A stretch of 64,000 nucleotides of DNA from an uncultured Methylophaga sp. (GTDB taxonomy: Bacteria; Pseudomonadota; Gammaproteobacteria; Nitrosococcales; Methylophagaceae), in NCBI GenBank assembly GCA_913055695.1, contig CAJXKF010000002.1:434001-498000 (forward strand). Direction: 5' to 3'. The position numbers and the translations under genes are program-made. Under the pieces are notes generated by a model. The model was not told where the DNA came from, did no database searches, and saw only the letters and a program-made list of their open reading frames with translations. Of the stretch, positions 54,801 through 62,887 are shown one piece after another. Numbering within the stretch: position 1 is the first letter of the stretch; each line of letters begins with the position of its first letter.

Positions 54801-54828
54801 AGTCAAGTAATTGGGAATTACAGTCAAG
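54801..54828. promoter_or_regulatory. AraC-type direct-repeat operator
   Basis: AGTCAAG at 54801-54807 and again at 54822-54828, start-to-start 21 bases (two helical turns), with GTAATT-GGG-AATTAC palindromic spacer. This layout matches AraC/XylS operator half-sites. It lies 80 to 108 bases upstream of the aldehyde dehydrogenase start. Confidence 0.55.
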
Positions 54829-54908
54829 CGTATTGATAACGGCGGGATTTATCCTGCATCATCACTCTTATATTAATTATTAGATCATTAGACAGAGAGA
54901 GAAAAACC

Positions 54909-56429
54909 ATGATTTACGCTAAACCAGGAACTGAGGGTTCCGTTGTCAGTTTTGACAAACGCTATGAAAACTATATTGGTGGCAAATGGGTTGCCCCGGT
55001 TAAGGGTCAGTACTTTGATAATGTCACACCGGTGACTGGTGAAGTTTTCTGTCAGGTACCTGAATCAACTGAAGAAGACATCAATCTGGCGCTGGATGCA
55101 GCGCATGCTGCGAAAGATGCCTGGGGCAAGACTTCCGTCACTGCCCGTTCCAATATCCTGCTGAAAATTGCCGATCGCATTGAAGAAAATCTGGAAATGC
55201 TGGCTGTGGCGGAAACCTGGGATAACGGTAAAGCCGTTCGTGAAACCCTGAATGCCGACGTGCCGCTGGCTGCTGATCACTTCCGTTACTTTGCCGGTTG
55301 TATCCGGGCCCAGGAAGGTACCATGGGTGAAATCGATGAAAACACCGTTGCCTATCACTTCCATGAGCCACTGGGTGTGGTCGGTCAGATCATTCCGTGG
55401 AATTTCCCGCTGCTGATGGCCGCATGGAAAATCGCGCCCGCGCTGGCTGCCGGTAACTGCATCGTGATGAAACCCGCTGAATCCACTCCCGTGTCGATTC
55501 TCAAGCTGATGGAAGTCATCGGCGACCTGCTGCCACCGGGCGTGCTGAATATTGTTAATGGTATGGGCCGTGTTGCCGGTGAAGCGCTGGCCTCGAGCAA
55601 ACGTATCGCCAAGATCGCCTTTACCGGCTCTACCCCCGTTGGCTCACACATCATGTCCCGTGCCGCGGAAAACATTATTCCTTCGACCACTGAGCTGGGT
55701 GGTAAATCACCGAACATCTTCTTTGAAGACATCATGCAGCAGGAAGAAGACTTCATTAATAAAGCTGCTGAAGGCATGGTTCTGGCCTTCTTCAATCAGG
55801 GTGAAGTCTGCACCTGCCCGTCACGTGCGCTGATTCAGGAAAGCATTTACGACCAGTTCATCGAAAAAGTCATTGAACGCGCCAAACTGATTAAACGTGG
55901 TAACCCGCTGGATACCGAAGTGCAGGTCGGTGCCCAGGCATCACAGATGCAGTTCGACAAGATTCTGAGTTACGTCGATATCGGTAAACAGGAAGGCGCT
56001 GAAATTCTGATGGGCGGCGCAGTAGAACAACTGGGGGCTGAATTTGACAGTGGCTATTACATTCAGCCTACGCTGATGAAAGGCCACAACAAAATGCGGA
56101 TCTTCCAGGAAGAAATCTTTGGCCCGGTGGTTTCTGTCACCACCTTTAAAGATGAAGCCGAAGCGCTGGAAATCGCCAACGATACCGAGTTCGGTCTGGG
56201 CGCCGGGGTCTGGACCCGTGATATGAACCTGGCTTATCGCATGGGCCGCGGCATTCAGGCCGGTCGTGTCTGGACCAACTGCTACCATGCCTACCCTGCT
56301 CACGCTGCCTTTGGCGGTTACAAGAAGTCTGGTGTCGGTCGTGAAACCCACAAAATGGTGCTTGAACACTACCAGCAAACCAAAAACCTGCTGGTCAGCT
56401 ATAGCACCAGCCCGCTCGGCTTCTTCTAG
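54909..56429 (+). CDS. Aldehyde dehydrogenase (ExaC/AldB-like)
   Basis: 506 residues, the AldB/ExaC/acetaldehyde dehydrogenase length. NAD-binding [10 protein letters not shown]-type region (FTGSTPVG), catalytic Glu in [12 protein letters not shown] and the nucleophilic Cys in [13 protein letters not shown], with [22 protein letters not shown] upstream. It oxidises short aldehydes, probably acetaldehyde to acetate, using NAD(P). An acetyl-CoA synthetase gene follows after a terminator, so acetaldehyde can be carried to acetyl-CoA. GAGAGAGAAAAACC precedes the ATG. Confidence 0.9.
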   Translation: MIYAKPGTEGSVVSFDKRYENYIGGKWVAPVKGQYFDNVTPVTGEVFCQVPESTEEDINLALDAAHAAKDAWGKTSVTARSNILLKIADRIEENLEMLAVAETWDNGKAVRETLNADVPLAADHFRYFAGCIRAQEGTMGEIDENTVAYHFHEPLGVVGQIIPWNFPLLMAAWKIAPALAAGNCIVMKPAESTPVSILKLMEVIGDLLPPGVLNIVNGMGRVAGEALASSKRIAKIAFTGSTPVGSHIMSRAAENIIPSTTELGGKSPNIFFEDIMQQEEDFINKAAEGMVLAFFNQGEVCTCPSRALIQESIYDQFIEKVIERAKLIKRGNPLDTEVQVGAQASQMQFDKILSYVDIGKQEGAEILMGGAVEQLGAEFDSGYYIQPTLMKGHNKMRIFQEEIFGPVVSVTTFKDEAEALEIANDTEFGLGAGVWTRDMNLAYRMGRGIQAGRVWTNCYHAYPAHAAFGGYKKSGVGRETHKMVLEHYQQTKNLLVSYSTSPLGFF

Positions 56430-56442
56430 AATCCGTCTCTGT

Positions 56443-56482
56443 AAAAACTCTCCCTTAAGCCCTGCTTTCGGGAGAGTTTTTT
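56443..56482 (+). terminator. Intrinsic terminator after aldehyde dehydrogenase
   Basis: AAAAACTCTCCC pairs with GGGAGAGTTTTT with a 15-base loop, then T. It separates the aldehyde dehydrogenase transcript from acs. Confidence 0.85.
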
Positions 56483-56559
56483 ATGTCTGCTTAACAGGCA
56501 TTCTGTTCAGGGGTAAAGTGTTACTTTGACCTTGAGAATAATCATAAAGGTGTCGTTAT

Positions 56560-58524
56560 ATGGCTCAAGAAAATATCGAATCCAACCTGCATGAAGATCG
56601 TCAGTTTCCACCCAGCGAATCTTTCGTTAAAACTGCCGCACTCCATGCTGACGACCTGGAAGCGCTTTACAGCAAAGCCAAACAGGACCATGAAGGCTTC
56701 TGGGCCGATCTGGCGCGTGAACTGATCGACTGGAAACACCCCTTCACAACAACACTCGACAGCAGCAATGCGCCGCATTACCGCTGGTTCCCGGATGGCA
56801 AGCTGAATGTGTCCTACAACTGTCTTGATCGCCAGTTGGAGAAAAATGCAGATAAAACGGCCATCATATTCGAAGGTGAAAAAGGCGATGTTGCACATGT
56901 AAGCTATCGCGAATTGCACCAAAAAGTATGCGTCTTTGCTAACGCGCTGAAATCACAGGGTGTTAACAAAGGGGATCGAGTCGTTATCTATATGCCGATG
57001 ATTACTGAGGCGGTGATCGCCATGCAGGCCTGTGCCCGTATCGGTGCCATCCACTCGGTTGTTTTTGGTGGCTTCTCGGCCTCATCATTAAAAGACCGGA
57101 TTGAAGACACTGCTGCCAAAGTCGTGGTCACCGCCGATGGCGGTAACCGTGGCGGCAAAGTGGTTCCGCTCAAACAAACCACCGATCAGGCGCTGGAAAA
57201 CGGCTGCGACAGCGTGGAAACAGTGATCGTCTATCAACGTTGCAACCAGGGCGTTGAAATGAAAGACGGCCGTGATATCTGGTGGCATGATGCCACTGAT
57301 GGCCAGTCTGAAGACTGTGAACCGGAATGGATGGATGCCGCTGATCCACTGTTTTTGCTTTACACCTCCGGCTCTACCGGTAAACCCAAGGGTATTCAGC
57401 ATGGCTGCGGTGGTTATCTGCTCAATGCCATTACCACCATGCGCTGGGTGTTTGATATTCAGGATTCAGATGTATTCTGGTGTACCGCTGATGTCGGCTG
57501 GATCACCGGTCACACTTATGTCGCCTATGGTCCACTGGCTACCGGTGCCACCCAGGTGATTTACGAGGGTGTGCCGACGGTGCCGGATGCCGGTCGTTTC
57601 TGGGATGTCTGTGCCCGTCATGGCGTCACCATCTTCTACACTGCTCCGACCGCGATTCGCGCTTTAATGAAAGTCGGTGATGACGTGCCTAATAGCTATG
57701 ATCTCTCCAAACTTCGTTTGCTGGGCACCGTTGGTGAGCCGATTAATCCGGAAGCTTGGATGTGGTACTACAACGTGATTGGTCAGGGTCGTTGCCCGAT
57801 TGTTGATACCTGGTGGCAGACCGAAACCGGAGCGCATATGATTGCACCGGTACCCGGTGTCACCCATGCCAAACCGGGTTCCTGCACACGGGCCCTGCCC
57901 GGCATTGATGCGGCTATCGTCAATGATGAAGGTGAGGAAATTACCAGAGCCAATCAGGGCGGTTATCTGGTCATCCGTAAACCCTGGCCATCAATGATTC
58001 AGACTATCTGGGGCGATGATCAGCGTTATAAGGACACCTACTGGCCTTATTTCGGCGGTAAATTTTACCTGGCCGGTGACAGTGCCCGCCGTGATGAAGA
58101 CGGCTTCTTCTGGATTATGGGCCGGATTGATGATGTATTAAACGTCTCGGGCCACCGTTTGGGCACCATGGAAATTGAATCTGCCCTGGTCGCCCATGAA
58201 CTGGTGGCGGAAGCCGCTGTGGTCGGTCGTCCGCATGATGTCAAAGGCGAAGCCGTGTTTGCCTATGTGGTGCTCAAAGGCACACGTCCTGAAGGTGGTG
58301 TCGATGAGAAACTGACCCAGGAACTTCGGAACTGGGTGGGTGAGCAGATCGGCCCTATCGCCAAGCCGGATGACATTCGCTATTCGGATAATCTGCCCAA
58401 AACCCGTTCGGGCAAGATTATGCGGCGTCTGCTTCGCGCCATTGCCAAAGGAGAGGAAATCACGCAGGATACATCGACTCTAGAAAATGAATCGATATTA
58501 CTGCAACTCCAAGGTAAGGCTTAA
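56560..58524 (+). CDS. acs: Acetyl-CoA synthetase (AMP-forming)
   Basis: 654 residues. Adenylate-forming signature [15 protein letters not shown] (~residues 268-282), [13 protein letters not shown], and the C-terminal domain with [11 protein letters not shown] and the catalytic, acetylatable Lys in [13 protein letters not shown] near residue 613. It activates acetate with ATP and CoA. In the same direction as the aldehyde dehydrogenase and directly upstream of hslR, with which it shares one base (TAATG). Confidence 0.96.
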   Translation: MAQENIESNLHEDRQFPPSESFVKTAALHADDLEALYSKAKQDHEGFWADLARELIDWKHPFTTTLDSSNAPHYRWFPDGKLNVSYNCLDRQLEKNADKTAIIFEGEKGDVAHVSYRELHQKVCVFANALKSQGVNKGDRVVIYMPMITEAVIAMQACARIGAIHSVVFGGFSASSLKDRIEDTAAKVVVTADGGNRGGKVVPLKQTTDQALENGCDSVETVIVYQRCNQGVEMKDGRDIWWHDATDGQSEDCEPEWMDAADPLFLLYTSGSTGKPKGIQHGCGGYLLNAITTMRWVFDIQDSDVFWCTADVGWITGHTYVAYGPLATGATQVIYEGVPTVPDAGRFWDVCARHGVTIFYTAPTAIRALMKVGDDVPNSYDLSKLRLLGTVGEPINPEAWMWYYNVIGQGRCPIVDTWWQTETGAHMIAPVPGVTHAKPGSCTRALPGIDAAIVNDEGEEITRANQGGYLVIRKPWPSMIQTIWGDDQRYKDTYWPYFGGKFYLAGDSARRDEDGFFWIMGRIDDVLNVSGHRLGTMEIESALVAHELVAEAAVVGRPHDVKGEAVFAYVVLKGTRPEGGVDEKLTQELRNWVGEQIGPIAKPDDIRYSDNLPKTRSGKIMRRLLRAIAKGEEITQDTSTLENESILLQLQGKA

Positions 58525-58925
58525 TGGCAGATCAGAACGAACGATCTGAATCACAACGTTTAGACAAATGGTTATGGGCTGCGCGGTTTTATAAAACCCG
58601 CGGCCTCGCCGTCGAGGCTATCAGCGGCGGTAAAGTCCATCTCAATGGTCAGCGGGTCAAACCCAGCCGAACGGTTCGCGTCGATGACCGGCTGACCATT
58701 TCCAAACCACCTTATGAGTTCGATATTATCGTTCAGGGCCTCAACCTGCAGCGTCGCCCCGCCACTGAAGCCCAGGAACTCTATCAGGAAACCGGGGAAA
58801 GTCGTGAAAAACGCGAGCTGTTGCGAGAACAAATCAAAAACGAGCCGCTCGGCTTTCGTCAGCAAAAAGGCCGCCCCAGTAAACGCGACCGCCGCAATAT
58901 CATCCGCTTTACCCGTCAGGATTAA
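58524..58925 (+). CDS. hslR: Ribosome-associated heat shock protein Hsp15 (S4 domain)
   Basis: 133 residues. An S4 RNA-binding domain spans residues 10-70 ([40 protein letters not shown]), with a basic C-terminal tail ([10 protein letters not shown]). Hsp15 rescues stalled 50S-peptidyl-tRNA complexes. The ATG overlaps the acs stop by one base, and the stop overlaps the next gene by one base, so translation is likely coupled. Confidence 0.93.
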   Translation: MADQNERSESQRLDKWLWAARFYKTRGLAVEAISGGKVHLNGQRVKPSRTVRVDDRLTISKPPYEFDIIVQGLNLQRRPATEAQELYQETGESREKRELLREQIKNEPLGFRQQKGRPSKRDRRNIIRFTRQD

Positions 58926-59356
58926 TGATGGCAGACAAGGATTTTCTGCTCAATCAACTTGATAATCATCAGGATGCCCTGCGTTATGCGGTAGCAATGC
59001 AGAAAAAAGCCGCTGAAGTCGGCTTTGACTGGCCGGATATTCAGGGCGTCATTGCCAAAATTCATGAAGAACTCGATGAACTCGGCGAAGAAATCGCTGA
59101 TGATGCAGATAGAGATCGCCTAAAAGATGAACTCGGTGATGTGCTGTTTGCCTGCTGCAATCTGGCCAGACATTTAGGTGTTGATCCTGTTGAGGCGATG
59201 ACCAGCACTAATCAGAAGTTTTACCGGCGCTTTAATTTTGTTGAAACCTGCGTTACAGCTGCTGACAGAGGTTTTCATGATTTCAGTCTGGAAGAACTCG
59301 ATGCTTTCTGGGACCAGGCCAAACAGCTGGAAAAGCTGGATGACGGCGAGATTTAG
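58925..59356 (+). CDS. MazG-like nucleotide pyrophosphohydrolase, single domain
   Basis: 143 residues, with either of two adjacent ATG codons as start. It carries one MazG NTP-pyrophosphohydrolase core: EVGFDWPDIQGVIAKIHEELDELGEEI ... DRDRLKDELGDVLFACCNLARHLGV, which holds the EExxE and ExxD Mg-binding pattern. It corresponds to the second half of E. coli MazG (263 residues), so the N-terminal copy is absent. It hydrolyses non-canonical or stress-related nucleotides. Third gene of the acs-hslR unit; it overlaps fdhD tail to tail by four bases. Confidence 0.88.
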   Translation: MMADKDFLLNQLDNHQDALRYAVAMQKKAAEVGFDWPDIQGVIAKIHEELDELGEEIADDADRDRLKDELGDVLFACCNLARHLGVDPVEAMTSTNQKFYRRFNFVETCVTAADRGFHDFSLEELDAFWDQAKQLEKLDDGEI

Positions 59357-60183
59357 CTGACGGTTTCAGACTGACTGAAGGCTTCAATGCCGTTATAAAC
59401 TAGAAAATGCTTGCCCTTGGCACGAGCGACCATACCGATGCCAATCTGCTGTGCCAGCTTCAGGCCCATCTCGGTTACGCCGGAGCGGGATAACAACAAT
59501 GGCACCTGCATCTGGGCCACTTTAATCACCATCTCTGAAGTCAACCGGCCGGTGGTGTAAAACACCTTGTCATGTCCCTCAATACCATTCAGCCACATCC
59601 AGCCGGAAATGGCGTCAACGGCGTTATGTCTGCCTACATCCTCGACAAACATCAGAATATCAGTGCCATCGCATAAAGCGCAGCCATGCACCGCCCCCGC
59701 CTGCTTGTACATTTCGTTATATTCAGTCAGCGCCTTGAGCACATCATATATCGATTCAGCACTGAATCGCGGACATTGCAGTTTCAATTCTGACAGCGAA
59801 TCCATCACATGGCCGAACATCGTGCCCTGACCGCAACCGCTGGTCACGGTACGGCGTGACGTGAGTTGTTCGATATTATCTTTGGGGGTGCGGGTGGTCA
59901 CCGCCACGGCTTCGACATCCCAGTCGACTTGAATCGATTCAATGTCTTCCAGTTTGTCGACCAGACCCTGGTTCCGGATATAGCCCAGCGTCAGCAATTC
60001 CGGCTGTGCACCGAGTGTCATCAAGGTCACAATTTCAATCGTATTAAGGTAGATGGTCAGCGGTCGCTCACCGGTCAATGACACTTCGCGGCTTTCACCG
60101 AGTTCATCAATGACGGTGGTGGTATGAAGCCGGTGAATCCCGGCCTGGCTCATCTCTGGTTTTAACTCAGCCACCCGTGACAC
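59353..60183 (-). CDS. fdhD: Formate dehydrogenase accessory sulfurtransferase FdhD
   Basis: 276 residues. It delivers sulfur to the molybdenum (or tungsten) cofactor of formate dehydrogenase. Family landmarks are RPLTIYLNTIEIVTLMTLGAQPELLTLGYI, VEDVGRHNAVDAISGW, FYTTGRLTSEMVIKVAQM and LLSRSGVTEMGLKLAQQIGI. The usual CxxC sulfur-carrying pair is SGCGQGTMF here, retaining one Cys only. The end of moaA overlaps its start by 17 bases. No formate dehydrogenase subunit is in the window. Confidence 0.9.
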   Translation of the reverse strand: MSRVAELKPEMSQAGIHRLHTTTVIDELGESREVSLTGERPLTIYLNTIEIVTLMTLGAQPELLTLGYIRNQGLVDKLEDIESIQVDWDVEAVAVTTRTPKDNIEQLTSRRTVTSGCGQGTMFGHVMDSLSELKLQCPRFSAESIYDVLKALTEYNEMYKQAGAVHGCALCDGTDILMFVEDVGRHNAVDAISGWMWLNGIEGHDKVFYTTGRLTSEMVIKVAQMQVPLLLSRSGVTEMGLKLAQQIGIGMVARAKGKHFLVYNGIEAFSQSETVS

Positions 60184-61174
60184 TCATATGGCGGAAAATC
60201 ACCGGTTTGGCTTCAATATCAAAGTCATGCCCTTCCGGCTTGATATCCATGGATTTCACAATCGCCTGCTTGAGCTTATCCATATCCCCCGGATGACGAC
60301 GGATGATATCTCGCAGGTCCATCGAATGTTCCTGCCCCAGACAAAGCAGCAAACGGCCCTCAGTGGTTACTCGGACGCGGTTGCAGCTGCTGCAGAAATT
60401 ATGACTGTGTGGTGAAATAAAACCGATACGGCTATCAGTGCCGGCCATCTGGTAATAACGTGATGGTCCGCCGGTGCTGGCAATACTCGGCTGCAAATCA
60501 AAGCGGCTCTGCAGCGTTTCCAGCACTTCATCACTGGAACAGTAACTCTCACCGCGATGATGGTCGACCTGCCCCAACGGCATTTCTTCGATATAAGAGA
60601 TATCCATGCCGTTATTGATGGCAAATTCGGCCAGATCAATGATTTCATCTTCATTGCGGCCTTTCATGATAACGGCATTGAGTTTGATGCGTTTAAAACC
60701 CGCCTGCTTCGACGCCTCAATCCCTTTCATGACCTGGTCCAGCTCACCGGTGCGGGTCAGGGCTTTAAACCGCTCAGAGTTCAGAGAATCAAGGCTGATA
60801 TTAATGCGATCAACCCCTGCTTTGACGAGTGCCTCGGCATGTTTTGGTAACTGTGAGCCGTTGGTGGTGAGAGTCAGCTCTTTGAGTGAGGTCGTCTGCT
60901 TGAGTAAGCCAATCTGGTCGAATAACCAGTCGACATTGCGACGCACCAACGGCTCACCACCAGTAATACGGACTTTTTCCACACCCAGCTCGCAAAAAGC
61001 CTTGAGCAGAAAAACAATTTCTTCCAGTGTCAGCAATTTCTCGCGTGGCATGAACGTCATTTCCTCGTCCATGCAGTAGACACAGCGAAAATCACAGCGG
61101 TCGGTTATCGACATACGTACGTATGTGACTTTGCGTCCGAAGCGGTCAACCAGTTGTGTCGGTAATTCGCTCAT
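60167..61174 (-). CDS. moaA: GTP 3',8-cyclase MoaA
   Basis: 335 residues, radical SAM enzyme of the first step of molybdenum cofactor synthesis. Radical SAM motif DRCDFRCVYCM (C-x3-C-x2-C), MGRNEDEI region, C-terminal [4Fe-4S] ligands in HNFCSSCNRVRVTTEGRLLLCLG, and the conserved C-terminal GG. Read before fdhD in the same direction, with which it overlaps; the pair supports the formate dehydrogenase cofactor. Confidence 0.95.
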   Translation of the reverse strand: MSELPTQLVDRFGRKVTYVRMSITDRCDFRCVYCMDEEMTFMPREKLLTLEEIVFLLKAFCELGVEKVRITGGEPLVRRNVDWLFDQIGLLKQTTSLKELTLTTNGSQLPKHAEALVKAGVDRINISLDSLNSERFKALTRTGELDQVMKGIEASKQAGFKRIKLNAVIMKGRNEDEIIDLAEFAINNGMDISYIEEMPLGQVDHHRGESYCSSDEVLETLQSRFDLQPSIASTGGPSRYYQMAGTDSRIGFISPHSHNFCSSCNRVRVTTEGRLLLCLGQEHSMDLRDIIRRHPGDMDKLKQAIVKSMDIKPEGHDFDIEAKPVIFRHMSVTGG

Positions 61175-61185
61175 TTCTTTATCCG

Positions 61186-61407
61186 TTATTCCGGCTTGTT
61201 GGTACCGGCGTTGCTGTCACAACTTCTGGCAGTAGAAAAGCCCAAAATAGCATAGGCGCCGCAGCGAGCGGTGACACCATTCAAAATCAGAGCCAGCCCG
61301 AGCAACGCCCACCAACTCTGATAATACAAGGCTATCACTATTATAGCCGTGCCGCTGATAATCCGTAAAAGCCGATCCCAGTTTGCCAGATTTTTCTGCA
61401 TTGTCAT
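61186..61407 (-). CDS. DUF2892 (YgaP-like) small membrane protein
   Basis: 73 residues with two hydrophobic helices (LLRIISGTAIIVIALYYQSWWALLGLALILNGVTARCGAYAILG). Pattern N-R-x-L-R-x2-x-G and CGAYAILGFSTARSC resemble the DUF2892/YgaP C-terminal membrane domain. The role in isolation is unknown. It is 11 bases before moaA in the same direction. Confidence 0.8.
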   Translation of the reverse strand: MTMQKNLANWDRLLRIISGTAIIVIALYYQSWWALLGLALILNGVTARCGAYAILGFSTARSCDSNAGTNKPE

Positions 61408-61415
61408 CTGATAAA

Positions 61416-61442
61416 AATAAACCCCGCAGGGCGGGGTTTATT
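61416..61442. terminator. Bidirectional-looking terminator between Bax-inhibitor and DUF2892 genes
   Basis: AATAAACCCCGC / GCGGGGTTTATT stem with a three-base loop, with T-rich sequence on the minus strand. Its position, after the Bax-inhibitor gene on the minus strand, fits termination of that transcript. Confidence 0.85.
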
Positions 61443-61478
61443 AGAAAACAAATTAAACGCTCAGTTCACTAATTGTGT

Positions 61479-62150
61479 TTAATTATCGCCTGAGAAGGCA
61501 CCCAGCAGATGCAACAGGCTGGTAAACAGGTTGTAGATAGAAACATACAGCGTCACTGTCGCCATGATGTAGTTGGTTTCTCCGCCATTCACGATCTGGC
61601 TGGTTTCATACAGAATCAAACCCGCCATCAGTAAAACGAACATGGCAGAAACGGCCAGTGACAGACCCGGCATTTCAAAGAAGAAAGCCGCAAGACCCGC
61701 CAGGAAGGCGACCAGGATACCGACAAACAGAAAGCCGCCCATGAAGCTGAAGTCTTTCTTACTCTTAACCGCATAGGCTGATAAAGCAAAGAAGATAATG
61801 CCGGTGCCGCCCAAGGCCTGCATTACGATTTGGCCACCATTTGGTAAACCAAGGTACATATTGACAATCGGGCCCAGTGTGAAGCCCATAAAACCGGTCA
61901 AGGCAAAAACTGAAGCCAGCCCCCAAACGCTGTTACGCAGCTTGGCAGTTAGAAACAGCAAACCAAAGTAACCAATTAGGGTTAACAGGATGCCCGGATG
62001 TGGCAGATTCAATGCCATGGAAAGACCCGCTGTCATGGCACTGAACACCAGTGTCATGGCCAGTAAGCTATAGGTGTTTCTCAATAGCTTGTTGGTCTCA
62101 AGTACGGACTGTTGCGAACGGGCAACGGTCGATTGAGCATCGTAATTCAT
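61479..62150 (-). CDS. Bax inhibitor-1/YccA family membrane protein
   Basis: 223 residues with seven hydrophobic segments. BI-1 family features: NTYSLLAMTLVFSAMTAGLSMAL at the N-terminus and the C-terminal YETSQIVNGGETNYIMATVTLYVSIYNLFTSLLHLLG, whose Asp/Glu residues line the proposed pH-sensing ion channel. In E. coli YccA modulates FtsH; the homologue YbhL is uncharacterised. Monocistronic by appearance. Confidence 0.92.
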   Translation of the reverse strand: MNYDAQSTVARSQQSVLETNKLLRNTYSLLAMTLVFSAMTAGLSMALNLPHPGILLTLIGYFGLLFLTAKLRNSVWGLASVFALTGFMGFTLGPIVNMYLGLPNGGQIVMQALGGTGIIFFALSAYAVKSKKDFSFMGGFLFVGILVAFLAGLAAFFFEMPGLSLAVSAMFVLLMAGLILYETSQIVNGGETNYIMATVTLYVSIYNLFTSLLHLLGAFSGDN

Positions 62151-62265
62151 CAGAGTGTCTCCATTTGATGTTGATGAAATTGTCTATTGCACTGACAACA
62201 TCCTACCTTATAAGTTCTAAATGGCAATAGGATTCAGACTGGCAGAAATAATTTTGCTTTAGCGG

Positions 62266-62293
62266 TTGTGCTGGCGGGTATTATCTGTATAAT
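62266..62293 (+). promoter_or_regulatory. Promoter of the tRNA-Ser gene
   Basis: -35-like TTGTGC (62266-62271), 16-base spacer, perfect -10 TATAAT (62288-62293). The tRNA begins 12 bases after the -10. Confidence 0.65.
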
Positions 62294-62304
62294 TTCGCAA
62301 CTTC

Positions 62305-62394
62305 GGAGGGATGGCAGAGCGGTTGAATGCACCGGTCTTGAAAACCGGCATGGTTTAACGACCATCCAGGGTTCGAATCCCTGTCCCTCCGCCA
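62305..62394 (+). tRNA. tRNA-Ser (anticodon UGA)
   Basis: 90 bases including the encoded CCA. Acceptor GGAGGGA pairs with TCCCTCC. The anticodon loop CTTGAAA has TGA between the CCGGT/ACCGG stem. The T arm is GGTTCGAATCC. The long variable arm (class II) is typical of tRNA-Ser. It is followed by an island-type toxin-antitoxin module. Confidence 0.95.
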
Positions 62395-62494
62395 TTATTA
62401 CAATAGTTATTGGGGTTTAGGTAGACTTATCCAATCTACCCAACTACCTACCTAACTACGCACAAAGTGCTGGGAACCCCCAGTCCAATGCCTA

Positions 62495-62523
62495 AAAAGG
62501 CCGCTCATTGAGCGGCCTTTTTT
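62495..62523 (+). terminator. Intrinsic terminator downstream of tRNA-Ser
   Basis: AAAAGGCCGCTC / GAGCGGCCTTTT with a three-base loop, followed by T6, 100 bases after the tRNA end. Confidence 0.9.
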
Positions 62524-62550
62524 CGTTTCAGCTTCCCAAAAAATTATAAT

Positions 62551-62563
62551 TCCCATATTGGGA
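62551..62563. promoter_or_regulatory. Toxin-antitoxin operator, palindrome 1
   Basis: TCCCATATTGGGA, related to palindrome 2 (shared TCCCA-x-ATTGGGA). Located about 60 bases upstream of the higB start, a normal place for autoregulation by the antitoxin. Confidence 0.6.
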
Positions 62564-62595
62564 GCTTGCACACCTTTTTTTATTCATGTATATTT

Positions 62596-62610
62596 TTCCC
62601 AAATTGGGAA
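62596..62610. promoter_or_regulatory. Toxin-antitoxin operator, palindrome 2
   Basis: TTCCCAAATTGGGAA, palindromic apart from its central base, ending 11 bases before the higB start codon. Centre-to-centre distance to palindrome 1 is 46 bases. Confidence 0.65.
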
Positions 62611-62621
62611 ATTTAATAATC

Positions 62622-62876
62622 ATGCGAATTGTTGGTAAAGAAAAACTACAACACCTTCTGAGCTCCGATGAATCGGCGCGAGCATGGTTGTGCGCATGGA
62701 TCGCTGAACTCAACAATGCGCACTGGAAACAACCTGCGGATGTTAACAACCAATTCCCTAATGCCCGCTGCTCTGACTCAGGAAAATTTATTTTTCCCAT
62801 TGCTGACTGTGATAAAGAGGTTTGTTTACAAATTGCATTTCAACAAGGCATCGCCGTCATCACCGGCTTACAGTGA
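62622..62876 (+). CDS. HigB-type toxin
   Basis: 84 residues starting MRIVGKEKLQHLLSSDESA. The HigB family pattern is clear: a start MR(V/I)IGRDKL, a helical WxxxWxxEL segment (ARAWLCAWIAELNNAHWKQPADV), FPNARCSDSGKFIFPI and VCLQIAFQQGIAVITG. The C-terminus is short: the usual TH-x-EYD ending after the last strand is missing, so the protein may be slightly truncated. Order toxin then antitoxin is typical of higBA. It stops 11 bases before the antitoxin gene. Confidence 0.8.
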   Translation: MRIVGKEKLQHLLSSDESARAWLCAWIAELNNAHWKQPADVNNQFPNARCSDSGKFIFPIADCDKEVCLQIAFQQGIAVITGLQ

Positions 62877-62887
62877 AGAAAGAAATT

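Noticed and set aside
62305-62394. Second copy of the tRNA-Ser 3' end as an att site within the window
   Set aside because: No repeat of the tRNA 3' part was found between the tRNA and 64,000; the far end of any island is outside the window.
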